From NCBI RefSeq assembly GCF_000166355.1, contig NC_014652.1:1127001-1191000 (forward strand): a DNA stretch of 64,000 bases. The letters run 5' to 3'. The notes beneath the pieces are model-generated. The model was not told the DNA's origin, did not search any database, and was given only the letters and a program-made list of their open reading frames with translations. This document shows, in pieces, positions 17,654-29,018 of the stretch. Made by a program: the position numbers and the translations under genes. Position 1 is the stretch's first letter. The number at the start of each line of letters is the position of its first letter. This DNA is from Caldicellulosiruptor hydrothermalis 108 (lineage in GTDB: Bacteria; Bacillota; Thermoanaerobacteria; Caldicellulosiruptorales; Caldicellulosiruptoraceae).

Positions 17654-18319
17654 GTGATTTCAAAGCGAATTGAGGAAATCATAAATCTATTGGATAGGTG
17701 CAATACTCTTGCTGATATAGGATGTGACCACGGATATGTTGCGGTAGAAGCTATCAAAAGAAAAATTGCAAATAGAGTCTTTGCAGTTGACATCAATCTT
17801 CAACCTCTTTTAAAAGCAAAAGAGCTTTCTAAAAAAGAAAATGTGGATGATAAAATAGAGTTTTTACTTGGCAACGGATTTGACCCAATTGAGGGCAGTG
17901 TTGATGAAGCTGTTATTGCAGGGATGGGAGCAGAAAACATATGTAGTATTTTATCCAGGGCAAAGGACAGAATATCTAATACCACCTTGATATTGCAGCC
18001 AATGAAAGACATTGAGCTTTTAAGAAAATGGCTTTTTGAAAATGGGTTTGATATATTAAATGAAAAAGTTGTAAAAGACAAAAACAGGTTTTATGTTATT
18101 ATAAAATCCAGCTACTTGCCGGAAAAAATATCTTTTTCAGATAAAGATATTTACATTGGAAGACACATTCTTGACAGAACAGAAGAAGCTTACGAATTTC
18201 TTTTGAAAATGAAAGAAAAGATGAAGAAAATCATAGGGATGAAAAAGAAGAGCTTTTTAGATACCTCATATGAAGAAAAGGTTTTAATTATGATTGAGGA
18301 GGAATTGAAAAAGTGGTAA
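17654..18319 (+). CDS. trmK: tRNA (adenine(22)-N1)-methyltransferase TrmK
   Basis: TrmK methylates N1 of A22 in tRNA using S-adenosylmethionine. The Rossmann motif I LADIGCDHGYVAVEA sits at about residues 19-33. DEAVIAGMGAENICSIL and LILQPMKDIELLRKWL are family-typical, and the C-terminus is a helical coiled coil. The start is GTG 17654 (M-ISKRIEEI), which matches the usual N-terminus and follows GGGGAGAAAGG; the frame is also open from TTG 17636. It overlaps the next gene (yqfO-type) by seven bases, the common trmK-yqfO arrangement of Firmicutes. Confidence 0.93.
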   Translation: MISKRIEEIINLLDRCNTLADIGCDHGYVAVEAIKRKIANRVFAVDINLQPLLKAKELSKKENVDDKIEFLLGNGFDPIEGSVDEAVIAGMGAENICSILSRAKDRISNTTLILQPMKDIELLRKWLFENGFDILNEKVVKDKNRFYVIIKSSYLPEKISFSDKDIYIGRHILDRTEEAYEFLLKMKEKMKKIIGMKKKSFLDTSYEEKVLIMIEEELKKW

Positions 18320-19413
18320 GTGTTCAGGAGATAATTTCGTTTATAGAGACCTATTTTCCCAAAAAGCTCTCATATGAATGGGACAACTGTGGTCTTCAGG
18401 TTGGAAGTTATTCAGACAAATTAGATTCGGTTTTAATCTGTGTTGATATAACAGAAGAGGTTATAAAAGAAGCATTAGAGCTTGGAGCAAAGCTTATAAT
18501 TTCCCATCATCCCCTTATTTTTCAGGGAATCAAAAGCATAAAAGATGACACACCAGAAGGAAGGATTATCATAGATGCTATCAAAAACGGCATAAATATA
18601 TACTCTGCTCACACCAGTGCAGATGTCTCGAAATACGGTATAAACCACTGGCTTGCCAATCTCATAGGTCTTAAAAACGTTGAAGGTTTGAGCGTCAAAC
18701 AAAAAAATGGGTATTTTAAAGTTGTGGTGTATGTGCCGGTAGACTATGTTCAAAATGTGTTAGAGGCAATGGCAAATGAAGGTGCGGGCTTTGTTGGAAA
18801 ATACAGCCACTGCTTTTTTGCCACAGAAGGTGAAGGAAGTTTTAAACCTCAAGAAGGTGCAAACCCTTTTTTGGGACAGGTCGGTAGGTTAGAAAAGGTT
18901 AAAGAGGTGAGACTTGAGAGCATAGTACCTGAAGATAAGCTTAAAAATGTGATAAGAGCGATGTTAAAAGCTCATCCTTATGAAGAGGTTGCATATGACA
19001 TATACCGGCTTGAAAATGAAATATCATATGAAAGTTTAGGAGTTGTTGGTGAAAGAGAGGTTTTGGCAAGAGAACTTATTTTAGAGCTAAAACAAAAACT
19101 TGGACTTGACTTTGTAAAAGCAAGCATTCAAAAAGATGCTTTTAAGAAGCTAGCCATTGTCAGTGGTTCTGGTAAGGACCTTATAAAGGATGCATATTTC
19201 AAAGGTGCAGACTGTCTTATCACAGGGGAAGTTGGTCACCACGGGATTTTGTTGGCAAAGTCGCTATCCATGAGCATAATAGAGCTTGGTCATTATGAGA
19301 GCGAGAAGGTGTTTGTGGATATCGTTTACAGCCTTTTTGAAGACTTTAAGAAAAAAGATGATCTGAAAATATATAAATCCAAAATCAATACCAACTTTAC
19401 AAACATTTACTAA
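18313..19413 (+). CDS. Nif3-like dinuclear metal centre protein (YqfO family)
   Basis: A 366-residue Nif3/YqfO protein with an inserted PII-like (CutA-like) domain in the middle (about residues 130-235, from GYFKVVVYVPVDYVQNVLEA to AHPYEEVAYDIY). The flanking Nif3 domain supplies metal ligands, seen in LIISHHPLIFQG, the HTSADV segment and GEVGHHGILLA. Members form hexameric toroids that bind two metal ions. The function is poorly known; GTP cyclohydrolase-like naming in databases is not well supported. The GTG start overlaps the trmK stop. Gene order trmK-yqfO-ligA is as in related firmicutes. Confidence 0.93.
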   Translation: MVSVQEIISFIETYFPKKLSYEWDNCGLQVGSYSDKLDSVLICVDITEEVIKEALELGAKLIISHHPLIFQGIKSIKDDTPEGRIIIDAIKNGINIYSAHTSADVSKYGINHWLANLIGLKNVEGLSVKQKNGYFKVVVYVPVDYVQNVLEAMANEGAGFVGKYSHCFFATEGEGSFKPQEGANPFLGQVGRLEKVKEVRLESIVPEDKLKNVIRAMLKAHPYEEVAYDIYRLENEISYESLGVVGEREVLARELILELKQKLGLDFVKASIQKDAFKKLAIVSGSGKDLIKDAYFKGADCLITGEVGHHGILLAKSLSMSIIELGHYESEKVFVDIVYSLFEDFKKKDDLKIYKSKINTNFTNIY

Positions 19414-19447
19414 ACCTAAATTTTAAAATTGTAAACAAAGAGGGTGA

Positions 19448-21478
<2,031 letters not shown>

Positions 21479-21484
21479 GTTTGT

Positions 21485-23128
21485 TTGCCAAACACAAAAA
21501 GAAAAAGGATAAACAGGCTCAGGTTTATAATAAATGTCTTTGTAAAGCATGGCTTTGGCTATATCTTTAGCAGCACCCCACTTGTAAAATTTAAAAGGTT
21601 TTCTGAGAACAAAGTAAATAGAGGACAGAGGCTTAAAAATGCTTTAGAAGAGCTTGGGACAACATTTATCAAGATGGGTCAGCTTCTTGCTAACAGACCT
21701 GACCTTGTGCCAGAAGACATTATAGCAGAGCTTAAAAATCTTCAGGAAAACGTAAAATCATTTTCCTTTGATGAGGCAAAAAGTATTTTGGTCCGAAATG
21801 GCATCTTTGATAAGTTTGAGTATATAGAAAAAGAGCCAATTGCAACAGCTTCAATTGGTCAGGTCCACATAGGTTATATAGATGGCAAAAAGGTTGCTGT
21901 GAAAATAAGAAGACCTAATGTTGATAATGAGGTTAAAACTGATATAGAGATATTAAAAAGAATAAGTGCAATTTTGGACAAGTACTCACCAGTAAAAAAT
22001 ATTGTCAGTTTTTCGGATATAGTAAACGAAGTTGCAAACGTGCTTTTAAAAGAGATAGATTTCAGGTTTGAACAAAACAACATAAAAAAGCTCAGGAAAG
22101 CTCTTTCAACCAAGGAAGTTATTATTCCTGATGTGTATGATGAGCTTTGCTCTGAAGAGGTTCTTGTTACAAGTTTTGTTGAGGCAAGCACTTTAGGCAC
22201 TATAGAGGTTGAAAAAATTCCGTTGATAGAGAGAATAAAGCTTGGCAAAAAACTTGTAAATCTGTATCTTTCGCAGATATTTGAGCTGGGAGTATTTCAT
22301 GCAGACCCTCATCCAGGTAATATTTTAATTACAGATAATCACGAGATTGCCTTTGTAGACTTTGGAATGGTAGGCTACCTTAGCAAACAAGATAGAGAAA
22401 ATCTTTCTAACTTGCTTTTGGGAATAGTTCTGAATGATAAGAAAAGGGCAATAAAGGCTTTCAAAGAGCTTGGAATAATTCAAAAAGGCATTGATGCCAA
22501 TAAATTTTACAATGATATTGAAAGTATTGTTAATCACTATATAAACCAGCCCATCAGTTCTATTAAGGTAGCAGATGTGTTCAATGATGTCTTTAAGCTT
22601 ACGTTTAAGTACAAGCTAAAAATTCCGCACCAGTTTGTTTTGTTTGGCAGGACGCTCAGCCTTCTTGAGAATGACATTGCTCTTTTGAAAGTTGATTTAA
22701 ATATTTTAGAGGCAATTTTGCCGTATGTAAATAGGCTTGTGTTCAAAAATAGGCTTTCTAGACTTAGCATTGCTAATTTGTTTAACATCTTGTCATCTTA
22801 CTTTAGTTTACTTGAGTTTTTGCCCAAAAAGACAGAGACAATATTAGAAAAGCTCGAAGAGGACGAACTTACAGTTAATATCGAGATTAAAAACATAGAC
22901 AAGATTTTGCACCAAATGGAAAGACTTGCAAACAAGGTTTCGCTTTCGGTTATTCTTCTTTCAGTTAGTATAATAATTGCAGGTATGACGGTTGGAGGTT
23001 TGCTTTCTCCAGCCTTGTATAAAACAATTTTATCAGCATGGTATTTATGGGCTTTAAGATTGGGTATATTAATATTGATTGTTCTTATTATCATCATGCT
23101 TGTTATGATTATCAGAAAAGAAAAATAA
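21485..23128 (+). CDS. AarF/ABC1/UbiB family atypical kinase
   Basis: A 547-residue atypical protein-kinase-like protein. It shows the family hallmarks in order: LGTTFIKMGQLLANRPDLVP (the KxGQ motif), IATASIGQVHIG (the Ala-rich loop replacing the Gly loop), the invariant lysine in KKVAVKIRRP, FHADPHPGNILI (catalytic loop) and AFVDFGMVG (metal-binding). Two hydrophobic helices at the C-terminus (about residues 490-545) anchor it in the membrane. UbiB-type proteins support isoprenoid-lipid metabolism. This organism shows no quinone pathway here, so the substrate is unknown. The TTG start follows ligA directly. A phasin-like gene comes next, a pairing seen in other clostridia. Confidence 0.93.
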   Translation: MPNTKRKRINRLRFIINVFVKHGFGYIFSSTPLVKFKRFSENKVNRGQRLKNALEELGTTFIKMGQLLANRPDLVPEDIIAELKNLQENVKSFSFDEAKSILVRNGIFDKFEYIEKEPIATASIGQVHIGYIDGKKVAVKIRRPNVDNEVKTDIEILKRISAILDKYSPVKNIVSFSDIVNEVANVLLKEIDFRFEQNNIKKLRKALSTKEVIIPDVYDELCSEEVLVTSFVEASTLGTIEVEKIPLIERIKLGKKLVNLYLSQIFELGVFHADPHPGNILITDNHEIAFVDFGMVGYLSKQDRENLSNLLLGIVLNDKKRAIKAFKELGIIQKGIDANKFYNDIESIVNHYINQPISSIKVADVFNDVFKLTFKYKLKIPHQFVLFGRTLSLLENDIALLKVDLNILEAILPYVNRLVFKNRLSRLSIANLFNILSSYFSLLEFLPKKTETILEKLEEDELTVNIEIKNIDKILHQMERLANKVSLSVILLSVSIIIAGMTVGGLLSPALYKTILSAWYLWALRLGILILIVLIIIMLVMIIRKEK

Positions 23129-23148
23129 TATTTGTGGAGGTGTGAGAA

Positions 23149-23457
23149 GTGAAGGATTTATTAGAAAAGGTTATCAACATCGGGCTTGGAGTTTTTGCCA
23201 TCTCAAAAGAGAAAGTAGAAAAATTTTTGAATGAGCTTGCTGAAAAAGGTGAGATTAGCAAAAATGAAGTGCAAGAAATGGTAAATAAGATTATGGAGAA
23301 GGGCGAAGAGCAAAGAAAGGAGCTCAACGACTATATTGCAAAGCAGGTTGAGAACATTTTAAACAAAATGAACCTTGCGACAAAGTCAGAAGTTATTTCA
23401 GAGGAGAGAATAAGAGAAATAATAAGAGAAGAGCTCTCTAAAATTCACAATCAGTAA
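23149..23457 (+). CDS. Phasin-like coiled-coil protein
   Basis: A 102-residue, highly charged helical protein with long heptad-like runs (EKVEKFLNELAEKGEISKNE, then KGEEQRKELNDYIAKQVENI). It resembles the short phasin/PhaF-like family that is frequently encoded after AarF/UbiB-type kinases in Firmicutes. No polyhydroxyalkanoate gene is nearby, so a storage-granule role is not implied. The start is GTG 23149, with TGGAGGTG seven bases upstream. It is 20 bases from the kinase gene and probably in the same transcript. Confidence 0.8.
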   Translation: MKDLLEKVINIGLGVFAISKEKVEKFLNELAEKGEISKNEVQEMVNKIMEKGEEQRKELNDYIAKQVENILNKMNLATKSEVISEERIREIIREELSKIHNQ

Positions 23458-23478
23458 GAACTTTTCTTTAATTTTTTT

Positions 23479-23507
23479 TGACTGCGAGTATAAAAAAGGA
23501 TTATAAT
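23479..23507 (+). promoter_or_regulatory. Promoter of cysK
   Basis: TTGACT (23479-23484), a 17-base spacer and TATAAT (23502-23507). It lies about 45 bases upstream of the ATG, leaving a short leader. Confidence 0.7.
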
Positions 23508-23550
23508 AAAATAAAAACATACTATTTCGACTGGAATTGGGGGTATATTT

Positions 23551-24477
23551 ATGATTTATAATAATATCACAGAACTTATTGGTAAAACACCACTTGTAAG
23601 ATTAAATAAACTTTCAAAAGAGTATGATGCAGAAATAATTGCAAAAATAGAATATTTTAATCCCGGTGGAAGTGTAAAGGATAGAATTGGTCTTGCTATG
23701 ATTGAGGATGCTGAAAAAAGAGGTTTGATAAATAAAGATACAGTTATAATTGAGCCAACAAGCGGCAATACAGGTATTGCTCTTGCCATGGTTTGCGCTG
23801 TGAAAGGCTATAAGTTAATTCTGACAATGCCAGAAACAATGACTATAGAGCGAAGAAAATTGTTGCGTGCATATGGAGCAGAGATTGTTCTGACACCTGG
23901 TGAAAAGGGTATGAAAGGCGCAATTGAAAAGGCTTTTGAGATTTATAATTCAACTCCTAATGCATTTATGCCACAGCAGTTTGAAAATCTTTCAAACCCT
24001 GAAATTCACAGAAAAACAACAGCACTTGAGATTTGGAACGATACAAATGGTAATGTTGACATATTTGTTGCTGGGGTTGGCACAGGTGGAACAATTACAG
24101 GCGTTGGTGAGGTTTTGAAAGAAAAAAAACCATCTGTTAAGATTGTGGCAGTTGAACCTTTTGACTCTGCGGTTTTGTCAGGGGAAAAGCCTCGTCCTCA
24201 CAAAATACAGGGAATTGGTGCAGGGTTTGTGCCAAAGGTATTGAATACAAAAATATATGACCAAATAATCAAGGTAAAAGCTGAAGATGCATATGAGATG
24301 TCAAGATATTTAGCAAGAGAAGAAGGTATCTTGGTTGGGATATCATCTGGTGCAGCACTTTATGGTGCTTTAGAGTTTGCCAAAAAACAGGAGAACAAAA
24401 AAAAGATGATTGTTGTTCTTCTTCCAGACACAGGAGAAAGATATTTGTCTACTGATTTGTTTGATGTTGGGATATGA
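23551..24477 (+). CDS. cysK: Cysteine synthase A (O-acetylserine sulfhydrylase)
   Basis: This PLP enzyme makes cysteine from O-acetylserine and sulfide. The 308-residue protein has the PLP-lysine segment [15 protein letters not shown] (about residues 33-47), the substrate loop [12 protein letters not shown], the phosphate cradle [17 protein letters not shown], and GISSGAAL near the C-terminus. All are intact and the length is standard. It has its own promoter and a terminator shared with the opposing HTH gene. No sulfate assimilation gene is nearby, so sulfide is probably the direct sulfur source (inference). Confidence 0.96.
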   Translation: MIYNNITELIGKTPLVRLNKLSKEYDAEIIAKIEYFNPGGSVKDRIGLAMIEDAEKRGLINKDTVIIEPTSGNTGIALAMVCAVKGYKLILTMPETMTIERRKLLRAYGAEIVLTPGEKGMKGAIEKAFEIYNSTPNAFMPQQFENLSNPEIHRKTTALEIWNDTNGNVDIFVAGVGTGGTITGVGEVLKEKKPSVKIVAVEPFDSAVLSGEKPRPHKIQGIGAGFVPKVLNTKIYDQIIKVKAEDAYEMSRYLAREEGILVGISSGAALYGALEFAKKQENKKKMIVVLLPDTGERYLSTDLFDVGI

Positions 24478-24485
24478 TAGAAATC

Positions 24486-24528
24486 AAGGCTCTATGCCTC
24501 TTGATGTGACATAGAGCCGTTTTCATTT
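24486..24528. terminator. Terminator after cysK
   Basis: GGCTCTATG (24488-24496) pairs with CATAGAGCC (24510-24518), followed by GTTTTCATTTT. The hairpin overlaps the last codons of the opposing minus-strand gene. Confidence 0.8.
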
Positions 24529-24875
24529 TCTTCTTTCCATTTTTTGTATGCAATCTTTGCTATACCGCCTGCAATATGGGTTTTTTCGCTGCTTTCACCA
24601 CTTTCTAACTTGATTTTTGCGTATTCAGGTTTGCTTTGCAAGATTGCTTTTGCTGTTTGACTGCTGATTCCTAAAAACTCAGCAATTTCATCTGCTGATT
24701 TGTTCTCTTCGTTATGAAGATAAATCACAAATATTGCTTCCATCAATGATGCAAGCCATGTAAGCCTTTTGTACTCAACAAGCTTTTTAGGACCACCTAA
24801 GATGTCTATAGCAATCATAAATATTTCTTTTATCACCTTGTCCATATCTTGTTTTAAAAGTTCAATCCTTTTCAT
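24492..24875 (-). CDS. Helix-turn-helix protein paired with a KaiC-like ATPase
   Basis: A 127-residue protein with a central winged-helix-like segment, NKSADEIAEFLGISSQTAKAI, followed by a charged tail. The HTH spacing fits a DNA-binding domain, but no known regulator family was recognised. The start is ATG 24875 because AGGAGGG is about nine bases upstream; the earlier ATG at 24884 touches that site. It follows the KaiC-like gene on the same strand after 35 bases. The two likely form a functional pair (ATPase plus adaptor or regulator). The last residues are encoded within the cysK terminator hairpin. Confidence 0.75.
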   Translation of the reverse strand: MKRIELLKQDMDKVIKEIFMIAIDILGGPKKLVEYKRLTWLASLMEAIFVIYLHNEENKSADEIAEFLGISSQTAKAILQSKPEYAKIKLESGESSEKTHIAGGIAKIAYKKWKEENENGSMSHQEA

Positions 24876-24910
24876 GGCTTGCATCCCTCCTATTTTCGCC
24901 AGTTTTTATT

Positions 24911-25849
24911 TTATTCCTTTTCACCTGATTGTTGATTAATGAGACTTGACAAAGGATATAGTACTTTGATAAGCCCTGTCTGGTCTATTTCAAACACATA
25001 TGTCTTTGAGTCATGACCGCACATTCTGCAGCCATCAATCCTCAAAAGACGTATAACCTCACCAATTGGTTTTTTGAAAGTAGAGCTGTCAAACTTGTTC
25101 ATGATAATCTGTTTTGAAAATACAATTGTACCATCTACAATGTGGCTCACAGCATATCCACCTGCAGCTTCAGCTGACAGGTGTTCTTGTCCACTTCTCT
25201 TTTGTGAAATCATAAGAGTAGTGAGTTTTTTAGACTTTAAGAAATTATAAATTGTCCTTACAATCTCACGAGCGTAAATTTCCTTTGACTCAAAAAATCC
25301 AGTAATAGAGTCAATAACAACATTTTTTATGTTAAACTTTGATGCGGCATTATCAATAGTCTTTATAAAGTTGTTTATGTTTCCACGGATGTTAAAATCT
25401 CTTGTTACGTCAAGTATATAGATGTTTTCTTCCACTTTAGATTTGTCAATGTTCATTGCATTTGCGCGAAATAACAATGATGAGTACAAAAACTCAGCAG
25501 GTGTCTCAACAGTAACATACAGAACATTATTTCCCTCATTTGCCTGCACTACAGCAAACTGTTCAGCAAAAAGGCTTTTACCTGTGTCCGCAACACCACT
25601 TACGTTTATGACCGAGTATGCAGGAATTCCGCCAAGTGGTTTTATTACAGGTTTTCCCTGGTCTTTCGAAAACTCAAGCTTGTAAAATAGCTTGTCTATC
25701 CCTTCAACTCCTGTCTTTACACCAAAAAGTTCAGGTGCAGCTTTAGATAGGTCTTTGAGCTTCACAGCATCTTGTAGGTGATCCATCTCTTGGGTTTTTG
25801 GAGCTGCTGACTCATGAGTTTTCTGAGCTGTGGTCTCCTTTGCTGCCAT
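24911..25849 (-). CDS. KaiC/RadA-like RecA-superfamily ATPase
   Basis: A 312-residue single-domain RecA-fold ATPase. The Walker A GVADTGKSLFAEQ lies at about residues 84-96 and the Walker B NVVIDSITGFFES at about 175. The arrangement (target-lid start FGVKTGVEGIDKLFYKLEF, then a GGIPAYSVINVSG strand before the P-loop) is that of KaiC/RAD55-type proteins. A CRMCG pair near residue 275 could bind metal. The start is ATG 25849, with AAAGGAGGTGG seven bases upstream. The first 35 residues are Ala/Thr/Gln-rich and probably disordered. The role is unknown: in archaea and thermophilic bacteria such proteins act in signalling or motility regulation. Confidence 0.85.
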   Translation of the reverse strand: MAAKETTAQKTHESAAPKTQEMDHLQDAVKLKDLSKAAPELFGVKTGVEGIDKLFYKLEFSKDQGKPVIKPLGGIPAYSVINVSGVADTGKSLFAEQFAVVQANEGNNVLYVTVETPAEFLYSSLLFRANAMNIDKSKVEENIYILDVTRDFNIRGNINNFIKTIDNAASKFNIKNVVIDSITGFFESKEIYAREIVRTIYNFLKSKKLTTLMISQKRSGQEHLSAEAAGGYAVSHIVDGTIVFSKQIIMNKFDSSTFKKPIGEVIRLLRIDGCRMCGHDSKTYVFEIDQTGLIKVLYPLSSLINQQSGEKE

Positions 25850-26146
25850 TTGATGCCACCTCCTTTCTTTCTTTAAAGGAGGACCGTACAACCTTCCAAT
25901 ATTAAATATTATTACAAATTAATACTTTGTCAAGGTCAGAAAAAGTCAAATTTTTTAAAATTTTTTTGATTTTTTCGGACATTTGCTCTTTAATTTGGGC
26001 TTTTTCTTCTGAAAATTATTATTTGCTCTTTTTCTTAATTTCTGAAATGCAAAACTATTGTTGTTGATTTGAAGGATTTTTTGTTATAAAATGTTATTGT
26101 TATAAATATTCGAGTTTAGTTTATAAACAATGAGAGGTGGAGTTTT

Positions 26147-28759
26147 GTGCTGTGGATTAAAAATATCATAGCAAATTTGGTGTTTTTTATATTTTGCATC
26201 TTAATTATGATTGCACTGAAAAAGTATATAATAGCCAGATACGAAAAAAGTGAGGAAAAAGAAAAAGAAGCAACGAGATTGAATACTTTTTTAGGAAGAG
26301 CAATTTTTATAATTAGCTTAGCAATGGGGGCAGTAGGCGGCTTTATAGTTGGAATTTTGAATTCAAAAAGACACAACTACTTGGCAGACTTCTTTATATT
26401 ACTAATTTATATACTTGAAGTTTTTATAATAGCAGTATTTGTTACAACAACTATACAAGCAAAAATTTTAAATCAGAAAGTAAAAGGTTTATTTTTGTTT
26501 CGCAAGTTTGTGTCTGGACTTTTAGGTTACGTTGTAATGCTGGGTATAATTTTTTTACCTATTGTTAAAAGTTTAAGAAGCGATGATATTAAATATATTT
26601 ATATTCTGCCTGTTGCCTTTTTTGTTGGTAATTATTTGTTTTATATAATATTTTTAAATTTGCAGTATCCAAAAAGAAGACTTAATGAGGGTGAAGAGAA
26701 GATTATAAAAAATACTTTAAAAAGGTTTGGTGTTGAGTCACTCAGAGTAACTGTGCTTGATACACTTGGACAAAAATTTGCTAATCTTTTTGCGGCAGGC
26801 ATTTTTAAGCCTCAGCTTTTAGTAACGTCGTATGCTTTGGAAAATCTAAAGGAAGATGAGCTTGATGCAGTTTTAGTTCACGAGATAGGTCATATAAAAG
26901 CAAAGCATGTGCAGAAAATTCTATTTGGTTGGCTTATTGCAATACTTTATTATTTAGCACTTGTATTTGGTTTTGATAGTTTAGCTGGCTATTTTGTTTC
27001 AGAATCTAAAATGTTAAATTTCATAAGATTGGCAATTTTATTAATAGGAGCAATTCAGTTTCTCTTTTTACCAAGTTATATTAGCCGAACTGCCGAAATA
27101 GAAGCTGATTTGTTTGTTTTGAAAAGTGGGGTAAAGAGAGAGGTCTATGAAAGTGCTTTAAAAACTCTATATGCTATCAATTACATAAAAGGTGATGTTT
27201 CGAACGCTTTAGAAAAGATTCAGTCACATCCTTCGCTCAAAAATAGAATTAAGATATTAGCTGAAGCCGAAAACAAAGTAGAGAGAGGAGATACTCATAA
27301 ATTCAAGAAAATTTATATTTATTTGGCGACAGCCTGTACAATATTTGCCACTGTTTATCTTGCGTTTGGTGTGCTTTTACCCCAAGAAGATGTTAAAAGT
27401 TGGTCACAAAATATTGAAAAGATAAAAATAGAAAAGAGTATCCCTACCTTGGTCGAGATTGCTGGAAACAAAAAAGAAATTGAGTTGCCAGCAAAAGTAG
27501 ATATTACTGATGAAAAAGATATTGAAAATATCGTGAAGAGCATAAATAAAACAAGGAAAAAGTTTAGCTTAGCCAACACAGTTCTTAGTAATAATTACCA
27601 TATTGAAATATTTGAAAAAAGTGGCAAGTCATATTTGTATTCTTACTCCTCAGACTCAGGAACACTTATTAAGTATATCCCAGCAGTCGATTTTAATAAG
27701 GATAAGCCGTGGTGGGGAGTAAATAAAGAGATAGGGAAAATAATATCAAAATACTCATATAGCTTCAGTAACTTAGGGAGCGTACAAGAGTCTGTGTCAA
27801 ACAGTGTTTATAAATGGTTTGTGTGCGTTGATAGAGATTGGCCAAAATATGAAAACTCAGAGGCAGTATTTATTGAGAAAGTAAAAGATGAGAATATAGG
27901 AATTTGTGCATTAAAATATGAGATTAAACTGCCACCTTGGGTAAACAGAAAAGATATTGATGATGCTATCAAAGAAGCATTCAATGTTTATCTGAGAAAA
28001 GCAAAACTTCCTTCTACAATACCACTTCCTGAGAAGATTTTTGCGGACTATAAAGTTGTGTTTGAAGAGTCTGAGAAAAATAAAGTTATGACTGGGATTG
28101 TGTATTCTTTTGCAGGTTTTTCTTTTGTAAATAATAAATTTGCTGCAGAGGCTTTAGGGGGCCTTGAAATTGCAAAGGGTGAAATTCTTCTGAATAGTGA
28201 TGGTAGTATAAAGGGTATTTTTCTTACAATACCTACAGGACAGGGGAAGTATTTTTCAAAGTCAATCGAAAGGATATTTGGAAGTGAAAAGGCAAAGAAG
28301 CTTCTTTTGAATTACCAGTTTTCAGAAAAAATCTATGAGTACGCTAAAGAATATTTGAAAAGTATTGGCAATGAAAATATTAAAATAGCAAGATATGTTC
28401 AAACAAAACCTTCTAACAACTGGTACTCTCAACAGGTATATAGCCTTCTTCCAAAAGTTTCAGAGATAACAGGATGGAATTTTATAGAATCAGGAAGCAT
28501 CAGGAGGCTTTATAAGATTTTTGATTTTCAAACTCCTATAGAATGTACACACAAAACTGTATTTGAAAAATTTAATGACAATGAGGCTTTGATTTCTTTT
28601 TATAACATATGGGATGTTAAAATTAACGGGAAACCAATTCAAAGCTATTGGAAATTTAGGCTTAACATAGATGGGACATATAAACTTGTTGACAAAAATG
28701 ACCAGACAGGTCTTTTGCTTGAGATTGTCAAGAGGGTTGAAAAAAAGAGTGAGTCCTAA
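26147..28759 (+). CDS. M48-family membrane metalloprotease with a large C-terminal extension
   Basis: An 870-residue protein. The N-terminal about 200 residues hold four or five membrane helices. The zinc site VLVHEIGHIKAKH is at about residues 242-254, followed by two more helices and the third ligand in AEIEADLFVLKSG, as in HtpX/Ste24-type M48 peptidases. After a further helix (about 385-410), some 450 residues form an extracytoplasmic region with two copies of YcdB-like repeats (inferred from periodic beta-rich pattern; not certain). The GTG start 26147 has GAGAGGTGG upstream. HtpX-like enzymes degrade misfolded membrane proteins; the large tail suggests a specialised substrate. Confidence 0.85.
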   Translation: MLWIKNIIANLVFFIFCILIMIALKKYIIARYEKSEEKEKEATRLNTFLGRAIFIISLAMGAVGGFIVGILNSKRHNYLADFFILLIYILEVFIIAVFVTTTIQAKILNQKVKGLFLFRKFVSGLLGYVVMLGIIFLPIVKSLRSDDIKYIYILPVAFFVGNYLFYIIFLNLQYPKRRLNEGEEKIIKNTLKRFGVESLRVTVLDTLGQKFANLFAAGIFKPQLLVTSYALENLKEDELDAVLVHEIGHIKAKHVQKILFGWLIAILYYLALVFGFDSLAGYFVSESKMLNFIRLAILLIGAIQFLFLPSYISRTAEIEADLFVLKSGVKREVYESALKTLYAINYIKGDVSNALEKIQSHPSLKNRIKILAEAENKVERGDTHKFKKIYIYLATACTIFATVYLAFGVLLPQEDVKSWSQNIEKIKIEKSIPTLVEIAGNKKEIELPAKVDITDEKDIENIVKSINKTRKKFSLANTVLSNNYHIEIFEKSGKSYLYSYSSDSGTLIKYIPAVDFNKDKPWWGVNKEIGKIISKYSYSFSNLGSVQESVSNSVYKWFVCVDRDWPKYENSEAVFIEKVKDENIGICALKYEIKLPPWVNRKDIDDAIKEAFNVYLRKAKLPSTIPLPEKIFADYKVVFEESEKNKVMTGIVYSFAGFSFVNNKFAAEALGGLEIAKGEILLNSDGSIKGIFLTIPTGQGKYFSKSIERIFGSEKAKKLLLNYQFSEKIYEYAKEYLKSIGNENIKIARYVQTKPSNNWYSQQVYSLLPKVSEITGWNFIESGSIRRLYKIFDFQTPIECTHKTVFEKFNDNEALISFYNIWDVKINGKPIQSYWKFRLNIDGTYKLVDKNDQTGLLLEIVKRVEKKSES

Positions 28760-28802
28760 TAATTAAAAAATCATTTTTTAATATTGCGAGGAGGTAGATA
28801 AA

Positions 28803-29006
28803 ATGAAATTTGGCATGAGAAAACCAAGTATAAGGAAAAGTATAGCTGCCAGAACAAGTGTTAAGAGATTTATACGCCACAGTTTAGGTTTAAAAGCTCC
28901 ACGGGGTTATGGTTGGATGACTAATCCAAAGAAGTACATGTACAACAAGATATACAATAAGACAACTTTTAGCATATTTACTCTTTTGAAAAAGCTGTTT
29001 AAATGA
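28803..29006 (+). CDS. Short basic phage-associated-type protein
   Basis: A 67-residue, very basic protein beginning MKFGMRKPSIRKSIAARTS, with a central GYGWMTNPKKYMYNKIYNKT. This pattern (MKFGxRKPSxxKSIxART, then GxxxxxNPKKxxYNKxYxKT) is one I recall from short proteins in firmicute phages and integrated elements; their function is not known to me. The ATG has GCGAGGAGGTAG just upstream, a strong site. It lies between the M48 peptidase and the DUF4846 gene with gaps of 43 and 12 bases, so the three are probably one transcript. Confidence 0.7.
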   Translation: MKFGMRKPSIRKSIAARTSVKRFIRHSLGLKAPRGYGWMTNPKKYMYNKIYNKTTFSIFTLLKKLFK

Positions 29007-29018
29007 GGAGCTGATTCA

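Noticed and set aside
25892-26146. Repeated TTTGCTCTTT and TGTTATAAA words before the M48 gene as a regulatory repeat
   Set aside because: The words are short and A+T-rich, as expected by chance in this composition; a plain promoter is enough to explain the region.
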